Shown here in pieces: positions 35,364 to 45,026 of a stretch of 64,000 nucleotides of DNA. Under the pieces are notes generated by a model, which worked only from the letters and a program-made list of their open reading frames with translations, was not told the origin of the DNA and did not search any database. Source of the stretch: G963675935 sp963719005 (lineage in GTDB: Bacteria > Planctomycetota > Planctomycetia > Pirellulales > Thermoguttaceae). A program made the translations under genes and the position numbers. The stretch lies in NCBI GenBank assembly GCA_963719005.1, contig CAVRAR010000013.1:128391-192390 (forward strand), in the 5' to 3' direction. Within the stretch, counting starts at the first letter, position 1, and each line of letters begins with the position of its first letter.

Positions 35364-38336
35364 ATGAAGCAAACGTCGCTGCCAGGATTTGATGATGAAG
35401 GGGAGGATTCGCCGGAGGGCGAGGATACGGCGGTTGACGCGGCCGATCTGCTGGGCACTGAAGTGCCCAGCCCTCTCCCCATCGTCCCGTCTCCCAGTTT
35501 TCCCCCCTCCTCGCTGGCCGGGCAAACGGTCTGGGTCCTCGACTCCCATTCGTTGATCCACCAGGTTTTTCACGCCTTGCCGGAGATGACGAGCCCCAAG
35601 GGTGAACCGGTGGGGGCGGTCTTCGGCTTCACCCGCGATCTGCTCTTTCTGCTGGAAGAGAAGAAGCCGGACTATCTGTTCTGCGCCTTCGACCTGCCCG
35701 GCCCGACCTTTCGGCACGCGATGTACGATCAGTACAAGATTCAGCGGGCCGAGATGCCGGACGACTTGTCGCCGCAGATTCCCGCAATCCTCCGCGTGAT
35801 TGCCGCGCTGGGCATTCCAGCGTTGGCCTGCGAGTCGTTCGAGGCCGACGACGTCCTGGCGACCGTCGCCCGGCTGACCGACGAGCTCGGCGGCCAGTGT
35901 TTTATCGTGACCAGCGACAAGGACTGCCGGCAATTGATCACCGATCGCGTCAGCGTGTTCAATATCCGCAAGAACGAGGTGTTTAGCCGCGAGATGTTGC
36001 GGGCCGAATGGGGCGTCTCGCCGGAACAAGTCGTGGACTTTCAGGCCCTGGTCGGCGATTCGGTCGATAACGTGCCGGGCGTGCCGCTGATCGGGCCGAA
36101 GTTCGCCCGGCAACTGCTCGAACAATTCGGCACGCTGGAGTCCGTGCTCGACCACGCCGACGAAGTGCCGAGCGGCAAACGGCAGGAAAACCTACTGAAA
36201 TTCCGCGACCAGGCCCTGCTCAGCCGCGATCTGGTCCAACTCGATTCGCACGTGCCGATCGCGATCGATTGGAACGCCGCGCGGCCGGGCCGGATCGACC
36301 TCGATGCGGCCTTGACGCTGTTTCGCGACTTCGGTTTTCGCAGCATCGGGCAGAAGGTGGCGTCTCTCGCAAAGAATATTACGAGGGAAGAGGGGGAGAA
36401 GGGGAGAGGGGGAGACAGGGAGACACTCATTCAACAACCGCTTGCGGTTTCGCATGACGACGAGTCAAGGCTCCCGTTCACCGCTCATCTGATCGACACC
36501 CCCGAAACGTTCGAGGCGTTCCTCGCACAACTCCGACTGCAAAAGTCGTTCTCCTTCGATACCGAGACGACCGACGTTCGGCCGCGTTGGGCAAAACTGG
36601 TCGGCATGTCGTTCGCCTGGAACGACCGGGAGGCCTGGTACTTGCCCCTTCGCTCGCCAGAGGGCCAACCGCATCTCGATCCTTCGGCAACGCTGGCGGC
36701 GTTGAAGCCGATCCTCGAAGACCCGGCCGTCGAGAAGATCGGGCAAAACCTCAAGTACGACATGATCGTGCTCCGCGGGGCTGGCATCAATTTGTCGGGC
36801 GTGGCCTTCGACACCATGATCGCCAGCTATCTGCTGGAAGCGGGACGCCGCAACCACAACCTCGACGAGTTGGCCCAAGCCTACCTCCATCACGAGACCA
36901 TCAAAATCTCGGAACTGATCGGCAAGGGCAAGAACCAGCGGCGGATGGACGAAGTCGATACCCGCCGCGTGGCCGATTACGCCGCCGAAGACGCCTGGGT
37001 GCCCGTCCGGCTGCAACCGATCCTGGCCAAGAATCTCGACGAAGCCGAACTGAGCAACCTGTTGGTCGATTTGGAACTGCCGCTGATCGATGTGCTCGTG
37101 GAGTTGGAGTACAACGGCATCAAGGTTGACGTGGCTCGGTTGGGCGAACTGAGCCGCCGCTACGGCGAGCGTATGGACGCGCTGGAGGCGGAAATTCACC
37201 AGATGGCCGGCCGCCCGATAAATATCGCCTCGCCCAAGCAGCTTCAAGAACTGTTGTTCAACGAGTTGAAGCTCCCGGTGGTCAAGCGGACGGCCAAGAC
37301 AGGCCCCAGCACCGACGCCGACGTGCTGGAAGAATTAGCCCCGCTGCATCCCCTGCCGGCGAAGATTCTCGAATACCGGCAGTACGCGAAGTTAAAGAGC
37401 ACGTACGTCGATGCCCTGCCCGAGTTGATCTACCCGGAAACCGGCCGCGTTCACGCCTCGTTCAACCAAGTAGTGACGGCCACCGGTCGGCTGAGTTCCA
37501 GCGATCCGAACTTGCAGAACATCCCCGTGCGGACCCAGCAGGGGCGGGAAATCCGCTCGGCCTTCGTGCCGGGCCCCGAGGGCTGGATCTTGCTGGCGGC
37601 CGACTACTCGCAGATCGAGTTGCGGGTGCTAGGCCATTTTTCGGGCGATGCCCGACTGTGCGAGGCATTCGCCCACGACGAGGACATCCACGCCCGGGTT
37701 GCCAGCCAGGTAAACGGCGTCCCCCTCGCAGAGGTGACGCCGGAGATGCGTCGGGCGGCGAAAGCCGTCAATTTCGGGGTGATTTACGGCCAAAGCCCTT
37801 TCGGCCTTGCCCGCGGCCTCGGCATCGACCAGGATGCGGCGGCGAAATTCATCAACAGTTACTTTGAGGGGTACCCCGGCATCGAAGAATTCCTCAGCCG
37901 GGTACTAGCGAAATGTCGGAAAGATGGGTATGTTAAAACTATCCTGGGGCGGCGACGTGCGATCAGCGGCGTGCGCGAGGGCGCCGGTCGGCAGCGAAAT
38001 CTTGCCGAGCGTACCGCGATCAACACGGTGATCCAGGGCTCGGCGGCGGATCTAATCAAGCGGGCAATGGTTGCGATCCACCATCGACTGCGGACGGAGC
38101 GCCTTTCGGCACGAATGCTGTTGCAGATCCACGATGAATTGGTCTTTGAAGTTCCCGCCAGTCAACTTCATCACCTGGCCAAACTCGTCACGGAGGAAAT
38201 GGTCGGCGCCTGCACGTTGAACGTTCCCCTGAAAGTTGACATCAAAGCCGGCCCCAATTGGGCCGCAACGGAGGAAGTGGGTAGCGAGGAGTCGGCAGTC
38301 GGCAGTCGGCAGTCGGCAGTGGATAGTGGGCAGTAG
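35364..38336 (+). CDS. polA: DNA polymerase I
   Basis: A 990-residue enzyme for gap filling and repair. The start is set at ATG 35364 (MKQTSLPGFDDEGEDSPEGE). A Pro/Ser-rich linker leads to the 5'-3' exonuclease (about 55-310; VWVLDSHSLIHQVFHAL, SDKDCRQL). The 3'-5' exonuclease (about 375-560) has FDTETTDV and NLKYDM, so proofreading residues are present. The polymerase (about 590-975) has DYSQIELRVLGHFSGD, RRAAKAVNFGVIYGQ and QIHDELVFE. An in-frame low-complexity insert (GEKGRGGDRETLIQQPLAVS, near 36385-36455) lies between the exonuclease domains. The C-terminal tail (EESAVGSRQSAVDSGQ) is read from a GCAGTCG-type repeat. Confidence 0.95.
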   Translation: MKQTSLPGFDDEGEDSPEGEDTAVDAADLLGTEVPSPLPIVPSPSFPPSSLAGQTVWVLDSHSLIHQVFHALPEMTSPKGEPVGAVFGFTRDLLFLLEEKKPDYLFCAFDLPGPTFRHAMYDQYKIQRAEMPDDLSPQIPAILRVIAALGIPALACESFEADDVLATVARLTDELGGQCFIVTSDKDCRQLITDRVSVFNIRKNEVFSREMLRAEWGVSPEQVVDFQALVGDSVDNVPGVPLIGPKFARQLLEQFGTLESVLDHADEVPSGKRQENLLKFRDQALLSRDLVQLDSHVPIAIDWNAARPGRIDLDAALTLFRDFGFRSIGQKVASLAKNITREEGEKGRGGDRETLIQQPLAVSHDDESRLPFTAHLIDTPETFEAFLAQLRLQKSFSFDTETTDVRPRWAKLVGMSFAWNDREAWYLPLRSPEGQPHLDPSATLAALKPILEDPAVEKIGQNLKYDMIVLRGAGINLSGVAFDTMIASYLLEAGRRNHNLDELAQAYLHHETIKISELIGKGKNQRRMDEVDTRRVADYAAEDAWVPVRLQPILAKNLDEAELSNLLVDLELPLIDVLVELEYNGIKVDVARLGELSRRYGERMDALEAEIHQMAGRPINIASPKQLQELLFNELKLPVVKRTAKTGPSTDADVLEELAPLHPLPAKILEYRQYAKLKSTYVDALPELIYPETGRVHASFNQVVTATGRLSSSDPNLQNIPVRTQQGREIRSAFVPGPEGWILLAADYSQIELRVLGHFSGDARLCEAFAHDEDIHARVASQVNGVPLAEVTPEMRRAAKAVNFGVIYGQSPFGLARGLGIDQDAAAKFINSYFEGYPGIEEFLSRVLAKCRKDGYVKTILGRRRAISGVREGAGRQRNLAERTAINTVIQGSAADLIKRAMVAIHHRLRTERLSARMLLQIHDELVFEVPASQLHHLAKLVTEEMVGACTLNVPLKVDIKAGPNWAATEEVGSEESAVGSRQSAVDSGQ
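36385..36455. repeat. Purine-rich plus CCGCTTGCGG repeat inside polA
   Basis: GAGGGGGAGAAGGGGAGAGG followed by CAACCGCTTGCGGTTTCGCA, in frame in polA between its two exonuclease domains. Relatives of the CCGCTTGCGG part occur at about 25500 and 62845. Confidence 0.6.
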
Positions 38337-38460
38337 GCAGTCGGCAGTCGGCAGTGAAAGCAGCAAGATGTCCTCATCTGCTCACTGCCTACTGCCTACT
38401 GCCCACTATCCACTGCCCACTATCCACTGCCCACTGCCTACTGCCTACTGCCTACTGTTG
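38283..38460. repeat. Heptamer repeat arrays in inverted arrangement (GCAGTCG / ACTGCCT)
   Basis: The left half is about ten degenerate GGCAGTN units and the right half about ten CTACTGC/CCACTGC units. Together they can form a long imperfect foldback in the polA-coaE gap, and the left half encodes the end of PolA. It is not CRISPR: units are contiguous with no spacers. A smaller array is at 41835-41870 after ribH. Confidence 0.65.
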
Positions 38461-38461
38461 A

Positions 38462-39061
38462 ATGCGAATTATCGGTATAACGGGCGGAGTGGCAAGCGGA
38501 AAGAGCATGGTGGCCGAGCAGCTCGCGGCGTTGGGCGCCGGCGTGCTGGACGCGGATCGAGCGGGACACGAGGCGTTGCGGCTGCCGCACATGTTGGCGG
38601 CGGCCCGGCGGCGTTGGGGGCAGGCGATTTTCGGGCCGGATGGCCAAATCGACCGGGCGAAGCTCGCCCGAATCGTTTTTGGCCGCGAACCCGAGGCGGG
38701 GCGCGAGCGTAAGTATTTGGAACAGTTGTCTCATCCTGAAATCGGCGGTCTGCTCGGACGGCAGGCCGAAACCCTCGAAGCGGCGGGCGTGAAGGTTGCG
38801 GTTTTGGATGCCGCGCTGTTGTTCGAGGCCGGTTGGGATGAAATGTGCGAAAAAACCGTATTTGTTGAATCGCCGCGAGAGACGCGGCTGGCCAGGGCCT
38901 TGGCCCGAGGTTGGACTGAGGAGGATTTTGCGGCCCGTGAGGACGTTCAAGATTCGCTGGATCGAAAACGACCGCGTGCCGATGTGACAATAGATAACTC
39001 CAGTTCCGCCGAACGGACGCAAGCTCAGGTCGAGCAGTTTTGGGCGTCTCTCGTCCGCTGA
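38462..39061 (+). CDS. coaE: Dephospho-CoA kinase
   Basis: A 199-residue enzyme catalysing the last step of coenzyme A synthesis, phosphorylating dephospho-CoA with ATP. MRIIGITGGVASGKSMVAEQ holds the P-loop (GGVASGKS); LDADRAGHEAL, the LSHPEI motif, VLDAALLFEAGWDEMCEKTV and the DVTIDNSSS near the C-terminus are all standard for CoaE. Length is normal for the family. The gene starts directly after the repeat array downstream of polA; polA-coaE-rho adjacency is common in planctomycetes and supports the call. Confidence 0.93.
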   Translation: MRIIGITGGVASGKSMVAEQLAALGAGVLDADRAGHEALRLPHMLAAARRRWGQAIFGPDGQIDRAKLARIVFGREPEAGRERKYLEQLSHPEIGGLLGRQAETLEAAGVKVAVLDAALLFEAGWDEMCEKTVFVESPRETRLARALARGWTEEDFAAREDVQDSLDRKRPRADVTIDNSSSAERTQAQVEQFWASLVR

Positions 39062-39234
39062 TTCCCACCTACCAAGCCCTTCCGCATAGCCGTAACTGAT
39101 GGCGACGATCAACGTCGGAACCCCGGCAAGGGGCCGAGACGCGAAAGCACACAATACGACAAGCTGCGTGGAACGACGCGGCAGGCGCCCGCGCGACGAA
39201 TCGCGGCGGGAGGATGCCAACAAGGAGCAACGTT

Positions 39235-39426
39235 ATGTCAACCACAATGAACATGGTTTATTGGAAAGGCGAGAAGTTCTGGGTGGGAAAGTTGCTCGAC
39301 CATCCAGAGATCATGAGCCAAGGCGAGACGATCGAGGAGTTGGAGGCGAACCTCCGAGAAGCATATCTCCTGATGGCGATGGACGACGTTCCCGAGGAGT
39401 ATTCGATTAAGCCCATCGCCCTATGA
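39235..39426 (+). CDS. hicB: HicB-type antitoxin
   Basis: A 63-residue protein (MSTTMNMVYWKGEKFWVGKL) with AAGGAG upstream. WVGKLLDHPEIMSQGETIEE followed by ANLREAYLLM is the HicB RNase-H-like fold, with the G-x-T-x-x-E-A/L-x-x-N/A-L pattern typical of the family. HicB binds and neutralises the HicA mRNA interferase and represses the operon. The stop overlaps the start of the hicA remnant by 4 bases (ATGA), the standard coupling. Small for the family and lacking a separate DNA-binding tail. Confidence 0.8.
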   Translation: MSTTMNMVYWKGEKFWVGKLLDHPEIMSQGETIEELEANLREAYLLMAMDDVPEEYSIKPIAL

Positions 39427-39595
39427 AACGCATCGATCTGATCCGAGACATCGAGAAGAACGGATGCGTCTTTGTCAGATCGGCGCAAACCACGACATTT
39501 ACCTCAACCCGCGAACCGGCAAAAAACAACCGATTCCCCGCCACCGCGAAATCGACGAGTCCTTGGCACGACATATCAAGAAAATCCTGGCCTGA
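39423..39595 (+). pseudogene. hicA: HicA-type toxin, frameshifted
   Basis: The first frame reads MKRIDLIRDIEKNGCVFVRS and the continuation in another frame reads QIGANHDIYLNPRTGKKQPI followed by PRHREIDESLARHIKKILA and TGA at 39593-39595. Together these match the ~57-residue HicA double-stranded-RNA-binding fold with the catalytic His (in NHDIYL) and the PRHREI motif. The join is at about 39475-39485. Either the toxin has been inactivated while the antitoxin is kept, or a base is wrong in the assembly. Confidence 0.75.
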
Positions 39596-39684
39596 CCTGT
39601 CGCGCCGCAATCCCCAATGCATCGACCCACCGCCGCCGCCTTCCGCGCGCCGGCATTTTGATCCTTCAGGAGCAGAGTGACACG

Positions 39685-41190
<1,506 letters not shown>

Positions 41191-41256
41191 TGCGTCGTTC
41201 CGAGAATCCTTGCCAGTCAGTAGTTTCTAGCACTTTAGGGTTGCCAGTGAGAAACG

Positions 41257-41278
41257 CCCCCCGATTGCAATCGGGGGG
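41257..41278. repeat. Perfect palindrome in the rho-ribH gap
   Basis: A 22-bp perfect palindrome, CCCCCCGATT followed by GC and AATCGGGGGG, lies in the gap between rho and ribH. Followed by TTGGGAGC with no strong T-run, so it is a hairpin or binding site rather than a clear terminator. No FMN riboswitch consensus was seen before ribH. Confidence 0.6.
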
Positions 41279-41325
41279 TTGGGAGCTTGGGAGGACGGCA
41301 AGAACCCGTAGAGGTCGAACCAGTT

Positions 41326-41835
41326 ATGCCAAACACCTTTCAAGGCAGTGCGGTCGCGTCGCAAGGCCGCTTCGCGATTGTGGTGGCGCGATTCAATGAG
41401 ACGGTCACTTCCCGCCTGCTGGAAGGCGCGGTGCAGACGCTCGTGGCGCACGGCGTGGCCGACCAACGGATCGACGTGGCCTGGACGCCCGGCGCGTTCG
41501 AGATTCCGACCGTGGCCAACCGGCTGGCGGCCACCGGCCGCTACGTGGCGGTGATCTGCCTGGGCGCGGTGATTCGCGGCGAGACCACGCACGACCAGCA
41601 CATCAACCGCGCGGTGAGCGCCGCCCTGTGCGAAATCGGCGTCCACTACGGCCTGCCGGTGCTGTTCGGCATTCTCACCTGCAATACGCTCGATCAGGCG
41701 ATCGTCCGCTCCGGCGGACAAGCGGCCACCACCGGCAAGGACGACCCCAAGGCGAGTCTCGGCAACAAGGGCGTCGATTGCGCCCTGGCGGCGTTGGAAA
41801 TGGTCGATCTGCTGGCGAAGTTGCCGGAGAAGTAG
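41326..41835 (+). CDS. ribH: 6,7-dimethyl-8-ribityllumazine synthase
   Basis: A 169-residue enzyme joining the ribulose phosphate-derived four-carbon unit to the pyrimidine in riboflavin synthesis. FAIVVARFNETVTSRLLEGA, the substrate-binding WTPGAFEIPTVANRLA, CLGAVIRGETTHDQHI (catalytic His), VLFGILTCNTLDQAI and the terminal GNKGVDCALAALEM are standard. ATG 41326 is preferred over 41287. It forms lumazine synthase capsids in many bacteria. Followed by nusB and ftsY on the same strand, a common arrangement for ribH-nusB. Confidence 0.95.
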   Translation: MPNTFQGSAVASQGRFAIVVARFNETVTSRLLEGAVQTLVAHGVADQRIDVAWTPGAFEIPTVANRLAATGRYVAVICLGAVIRGETTHDQHINRAVSAALCEIGVHYGLPVLFGILTCNTLDQAIVRSGGQAATTGKDDPKASLGNKGVDCALAALEMVDLLAKLPEK

Positions 41836-41962
41836 TGGGCAGTCGGCAGTGGGCAGTGGGCAGTGAAGAATGTTGAGTCACAAGCGGGGCGTTATTCTCC
41901 AAATCTCCCAAACCCTGACCCCCGATCCCTGACCCCTAACCCCTCGCCCCTGACCCCTTCCC
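41835..41962. repeat. GGCAGT and CCCTAG-type simple repeats between ribH and nusB
   Basis: GTGGGCAGTCGGCAGTGGGC directly after the ribH stop, then CCCTGACCCCCGATCCCTGA at 41918 onward. The same two families occur at 38283 and 31106. Confidence 0.55.
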
Positions 41963-42412
41963 ATGCTCCGCCGCAGTCAAGCACGCGAGGTCGCGTTTCA
42001 AGTCCTGTATCAGGACGATCTGAATCCGCGCAACAATCCGGCCGAGGGCGACCGCTTCATCGAGCGGCGTTTGCGGGCGGACGACATGATCGCTTTCGCC
42101 CGCGAGTTGGTCGCCGGCGTGCGGAAGAATCGGGCGGAGGTCGACGCCCGACTGGAAGAAATTGCCGCCAATTGGAGCCTGAAACGCATGGCCGCCACCG
42201 ATCGCAACGTCTTGCGGCTGGGGGCCTACGAATTGTTGCACACCGACACGCCTCCCCGCGTCGCCGTCGATGAAGCCGTCGAGTTGGCCAAACGGTTCGG
42301 CTCCGCACAGTCGTCGCAGTTTGTCAACGGAATCCTCGATAAGGTGATGCACGAGGCCGAAAAGAAGGACAAAGGAATGACGAATGACGAAATCGAAATG
42401 ACGAAAGAATGA
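41963..42412 (+). CDS. nusB: Transcription antitermination factor NusB
   Basis: A 149-residue helical RNA-binding protein that works with NusE (S10) on boxA of rRNA operons. LRRSQAREVAFQVLYQDDLN, WSLKRMAATDRNVLRLGAYE and the VAVDEAVELAKRFGSAQSSQFVNG motif are the family signatures. The last ~15 residues (KDKGMTNDEIEMTKE) are encoded by the ATGACGAA-type repeat that fills the gap to ftsY, so the natural C-terminus has been extended or replaced. The start is close to the CCCTAG-type repeat. Confidence 0.93.
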   Translation: MLRRSQAREVAFQVLYQDDLNPRNNPAEGDRFIERRLRADDMIAFARELVAGVRKNRAEVDARLEEIAANWSLKRMAATDRNVLRLGAYELLHTDTPPRVAVDEAVELAKRFGSAQSSQFVNGILDKVMHEAEKKDKGMTNDEIEMTKE

Positions 42413-42520
42413 CGAATGACGAAATTCAAATGACGAAAAGGCGTGTGCGCCGGAGTCTCTTCGTCATTTGAATTTCGTCATTCCTTCGTCATTCGGGTTT
42501 CGTCATTCGACATTCCAATC
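42375..42520. repeat. ATGACGAA-type repeat, inverted pair, nusB-ftsY gap
   Basis: Repeated ATGACGAATGACGAAAT units are mirrored by ATTTCGTCATTCCTTCGTCA around a centre AGGCGTGTGCGCCGG. A foldback of about 145 bp whose left half encodes the NusB tail and whose right half abuts the ftsY start. Confidence 0.7.
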
Positions 42521-43441
42521 ATGGGCCTATTCGACAAACTGAAACAGGGTCTGAAGAAGACCACGCAACTGCTGAACACCGACGTCCGCGACCTCTTCAA
42601 AGCGGAGGGGCGGCTGGTTGACGATTCCTATCGCAACGACGTCTTCGAGTGGATCGTCAAGATCGACATGGGCGTCGACGCGGCGCAGGACATCGCCGAT
42701 CAGATCGCCACGGAGTTCCGCGCCCGCGTCGTTCAGAAAGACGAAATCCTGGGCAACATCAAGAGCCAGCTCAAGACGTTGCTGGCCCAGCCCGCCGAGC
42801 CGATCCGTTTCGCCCCCGACGGGCCGACGGTTATCATGGTGGCCGGGGTGAACGGCTGCGGCAAGACTACCACGATCGCCAAGCTGGCGTACATGCTCCA
42901 AGCCGACGGCCGCAGGGTCGTTCTCGGCGCGGCCGACACCTTCCGCGCCGCTGCGGTCGAACAACTGACGATCTGGGCGAAACGCCTGGGCGCCGAAATC
43001 GTCATCGGCCCCTCGGGCAGCGATCCGGCCAGCGTCGCCCATCGCGCCGTGGCCCGCGCCGTCGAACTCGGGGCGGACGTGTGCATCGTCGATACGGCTG
43101 GCCGGCTGCAAACGCAGCAGAACCTGATGCAGCAGTTGACGAAAATCCATCGCGTCCTGGGCAAGCAGATTCCCGACGCCCCGCACGAAGTCCTGCTAGT
43201 GCTCGACGCCACGACCGGGCAAAACGGCATCAGTCAGGCCAAGCACTTCACCGACGCGGTAAAATGCACCGGCCTGGTGCTGGCCAAGCTCGACGGCACG
43301 GCCAAGGGGGGCGTGGTCGTTGCCATCCGCAAGCAAGTCGGCCTGCCGGTCAAGTACATCGGCGTCGGCGAGAAAGCCGAAGACCTCGCCCTGTTCGAGG
43401 CCGACCCGTTTGTCGATGCGATGTTCGCCGACGTAGGGTAA
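42521..43441 (+). CDS. ftsY: Signal recognition particle receptor FtsY
   Basis: A 306-residue GTPase that docks SRP-ribosome complexes at the membrane. ATG 42521 (MGLFDKLKQGLKKTTQLLNT) gives the N-domain directly, without the acidic A-domain of E. coli FtsY. The G-domain has GVNGCGKTTTIAKLAY (G1), ADTFRAAAVEQL (the conserved DTFRAAA), VCIVDTAGRLQTQQNLM, LVLAKLDGTAKGG and VKYIGVGEKAEDL. All five G motifs are present. Full length for the short form of the family. Confidence 0.95.
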   Translation: MGLFDKLKQGLKKTTQLLNTDVRDLFKAEGRLVDDSYRNDVFEWIVKIDMGVDAAQDIADQIATEFRARVVQKDEILGNIKSQLKTLLAQPAEPIRFAPDGPTVIMVAGVNGCGKTTTIAKLAYMLQADGRRVVLGAADTFRAAAVEQLTIWAKRLGAEIVIGPSGSDPASVAHRAVARAVELGADVCIVDTAGRLQTQQNLMQQLTKIHRVLGKQIPDAPHEVLLVLDATTGQNGISQAKHFTDAVKCTGLVLAKLDGTAKGGVVVAIRKQVGLPVKYIGVGEKAEDLALFEADPFVDAMFADVG

Positions 43442-43490
43442 ATCGCGGAGCGCCAACGCCCGCTCCTATGCCACGAAGCGGGTGAAACGA

Positions 43491-44411
43491 CTACGGAAGG
43501 GCCGTCACGTCGTAGGCGTTGCAGACCGCGCTGGGATCGCTATCGTCGGTCATCGTCTCAGTATGGCCATCGCAGAACGTGACGTTCACAACACCGCTGT
43601 GGAGAAATTGAAACGGCGGAGACGGTTGAATCGCGATGGAGACGGGAGAAATGGTATTTGGCCAGATAAAACCCATTTGTGTGGCGGTTGTAACGCCCGT
43701 CTTGCCGTCAACGATATTCACCACGTTGTTGCCGCTAACGATGTCATAGTCGGTCCACTGGCGCCCAGGGTATCCCACGTATAATGGCGGCACCGCCGCC
43801 GAAGGCGATTCGGCGATCATCGGCCTGCGCGATGCCGACCGAACGTCCGTCATCGAAATCTGCCTAACGGCTCCGCTTTGGTTCTGCAATGCAAAATTGC
43901 GGAATACACCCTTTTGATACAGATAGTTGGTCGGGCTCCAAACGCGGGGAGTGTCCAACGGCCAATTCACAAGAGCAGGAGTGACTTTCGTATTGAGCCA
44001 CCCAACATTCACAACGTACGATAACGGGCAGGGCGCGTCCGGTGAGGGTGCGTCGCAAGGACATACGAACATGCTGATGGAAGATGCCGGTTGGAACCCA
44101 TCGCGCCAGCCGCCTTCCCACAAATCGACGCGGCCGATATAAGGAAGCAAGAGCGGAGCCCAACCGCCCACCTTCTGCGGACCGGCGGTCATCCTGAGGA
44201 TGTTTGCATAGCCGGGGAAGTGTTTCGCTTCCATCTCATAGCTGAGCATGGCCTTGCCCAGTTCTCCCTCGTTGTGGGCGCACTGGTGGATGCGGGCGCG
44301 GTTGCGGGCGCTGAGGACGGCCGGCAATAAGAGACCGGCCAAGGTGGCGATGATGGCGATCACCACGAGGAGTTCGACCAACGTAAAGGCGGCACGATAG
44401 CGCGTGGCCAT
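43491..44411 (-). CDS. DUF1559-type prepilin-like protein
   Basis: A 306-residue protein with an N-terminal type IV pilin-like segment (AFTLVELLVVIAIIATLAGL) just after a short basic leader, the prepilin peptidase cleavage and membrane helix. The C-terminal region contains the conserved VTFCDGHTETM ending typical of DUF1559 proteins. These are extraordinarily numerous in planctomycetes and are thought to be surface or secretion-linked pseudopilins, with no firm function. Stands alone, convergent to ftsY. Strong phylum marker. Confidence 0.9.
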   Translation of the reverse strand: MATRYRAAFTLVELLVVIAIIATLAGLLLPAVLSARNRARIHQCAHNEGELGKAMLSYEMEAKHFPGYANILRMTAGPQKVGGWAPLLLPYIGRVDLWEGGWRDGFQPASSISMFVCPCDAPSPDAPCPLSYVVNVGWLNTKVTPALVNWPLDTPRVWSPTNYLYQKGVFRNFALQNQSGAVRQISMTDVRSASRRPMIAESPSAAVPPLYVGYPGRQWTDYDIVSGNNVVNIVDGKTGVTTATQMGFIWPNTISPVSIAIQPSPPFQFLHSGVVNVTFCDGHTETMTDDSDPSAVCNAYDVTALP

Positions 44412-44526
44412 GCTTCACTCTCCTGCTCGTTCCGACAGACCCCGACTTGCCCTCTGCCTCCCATTCTTGCAGAAATCGGTAGAAAATGCCAGCGGGATTG
44501 CTGTTTGGGAAGGGACAGACGCAAGT

Positions 44527-44775
44527 TGTACGTTACAGGGCCGTTTACGGCCCTTTCCGCCGAAGGCGGTATTAGGCCCGACGTTTTACGTCGGGTTTGG
44601 GAGACCGGATTCCGCGTGAATGGTCAGGCCCGTTTACGGGCCTCTTGTTGACCCGCCCAGCAGCACGCCCGTGAACGGGCGTGACAACGTAGAACTGCGA
44701 CCGCAAACCCGTGCTAAAGCACGGGCCGAATACCGCCTTCGGCGGAAACGCCCGTGAACGGGCGTAAAGCCCATC
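44527..44775. repeat. Cluster of eight short hairpins
   Basis: Within 250 bp: GGGCCGTTTACGGCCC, CCGCCGAAGGCGG, CCCGACGTTTTACGTCGGG, GGCCCGTTTACGGGCC, CACGCCCGTGAACGGGCGTG, CCCGTGCTAAAGCACGGG, CCGCCTTCGGCGG and ACGCCCGTGAACGGGCGT. Each is a near-perfect palindrome with a 3-6 base loop. The order is roughly mirror-symmetric. It lies in the 615-bp gap between two divergent genes. Confidence 0.75.
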
Positions 44776-44873
44776 GCAGATTCGGACCGGCAAGGAGCAA
44801 CCTACCTACACGGGATCAACCCGGATAACGATCGAAAACCGCTTGGCCCTGGCTGGTGGACCACCCACGTGTG

Positions 44874-44952
44874 GGGGAAAAGGGGACAGGTCCAATTTGT
44901 GCGAAGCACCCTCCGGGCCGTTCCGGCAAATTGGACCTGTCCTCTTTTTCCC
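44874..44952. repeat. Palindromic repeat B2
   Basis: 79 bp, GGGAAAAGGGGACAGGTCC...GGACCTGTCC(T)CTTTTTCCC with the centre GCGAAGCACCCTCCGGGCCG, inverted relative to B1. Intergenic, upstream of the membrane-protein gene at 45027. Confidence 0.85.
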
Positions 44953-45026
44953 TCGAAGACGCGGCATCATGGCCGTGTTTTTCAGGGGGGTTGAAAACTC
45001 CCACCGCTTGTGTATCCTAAAAATCC

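Noticed and set aside
38283..38460. Possible CRISPR array
   Set aside because: Units are 7 bases, contiguous and mirrored, with no unique spacers and no cas genes nearby.
41191..41325. FMN riboswitch before ribH
   Set aside because: Only a 22-bp palindrome is present; the conserved riboswitch core was not found.
44816..45004. Small frame over repeat B2
   Set aside because: Translation of an intergenic palindromic repeat (phrases such as GDRSNLCEAPSGPFRQIG recur at each B copy).
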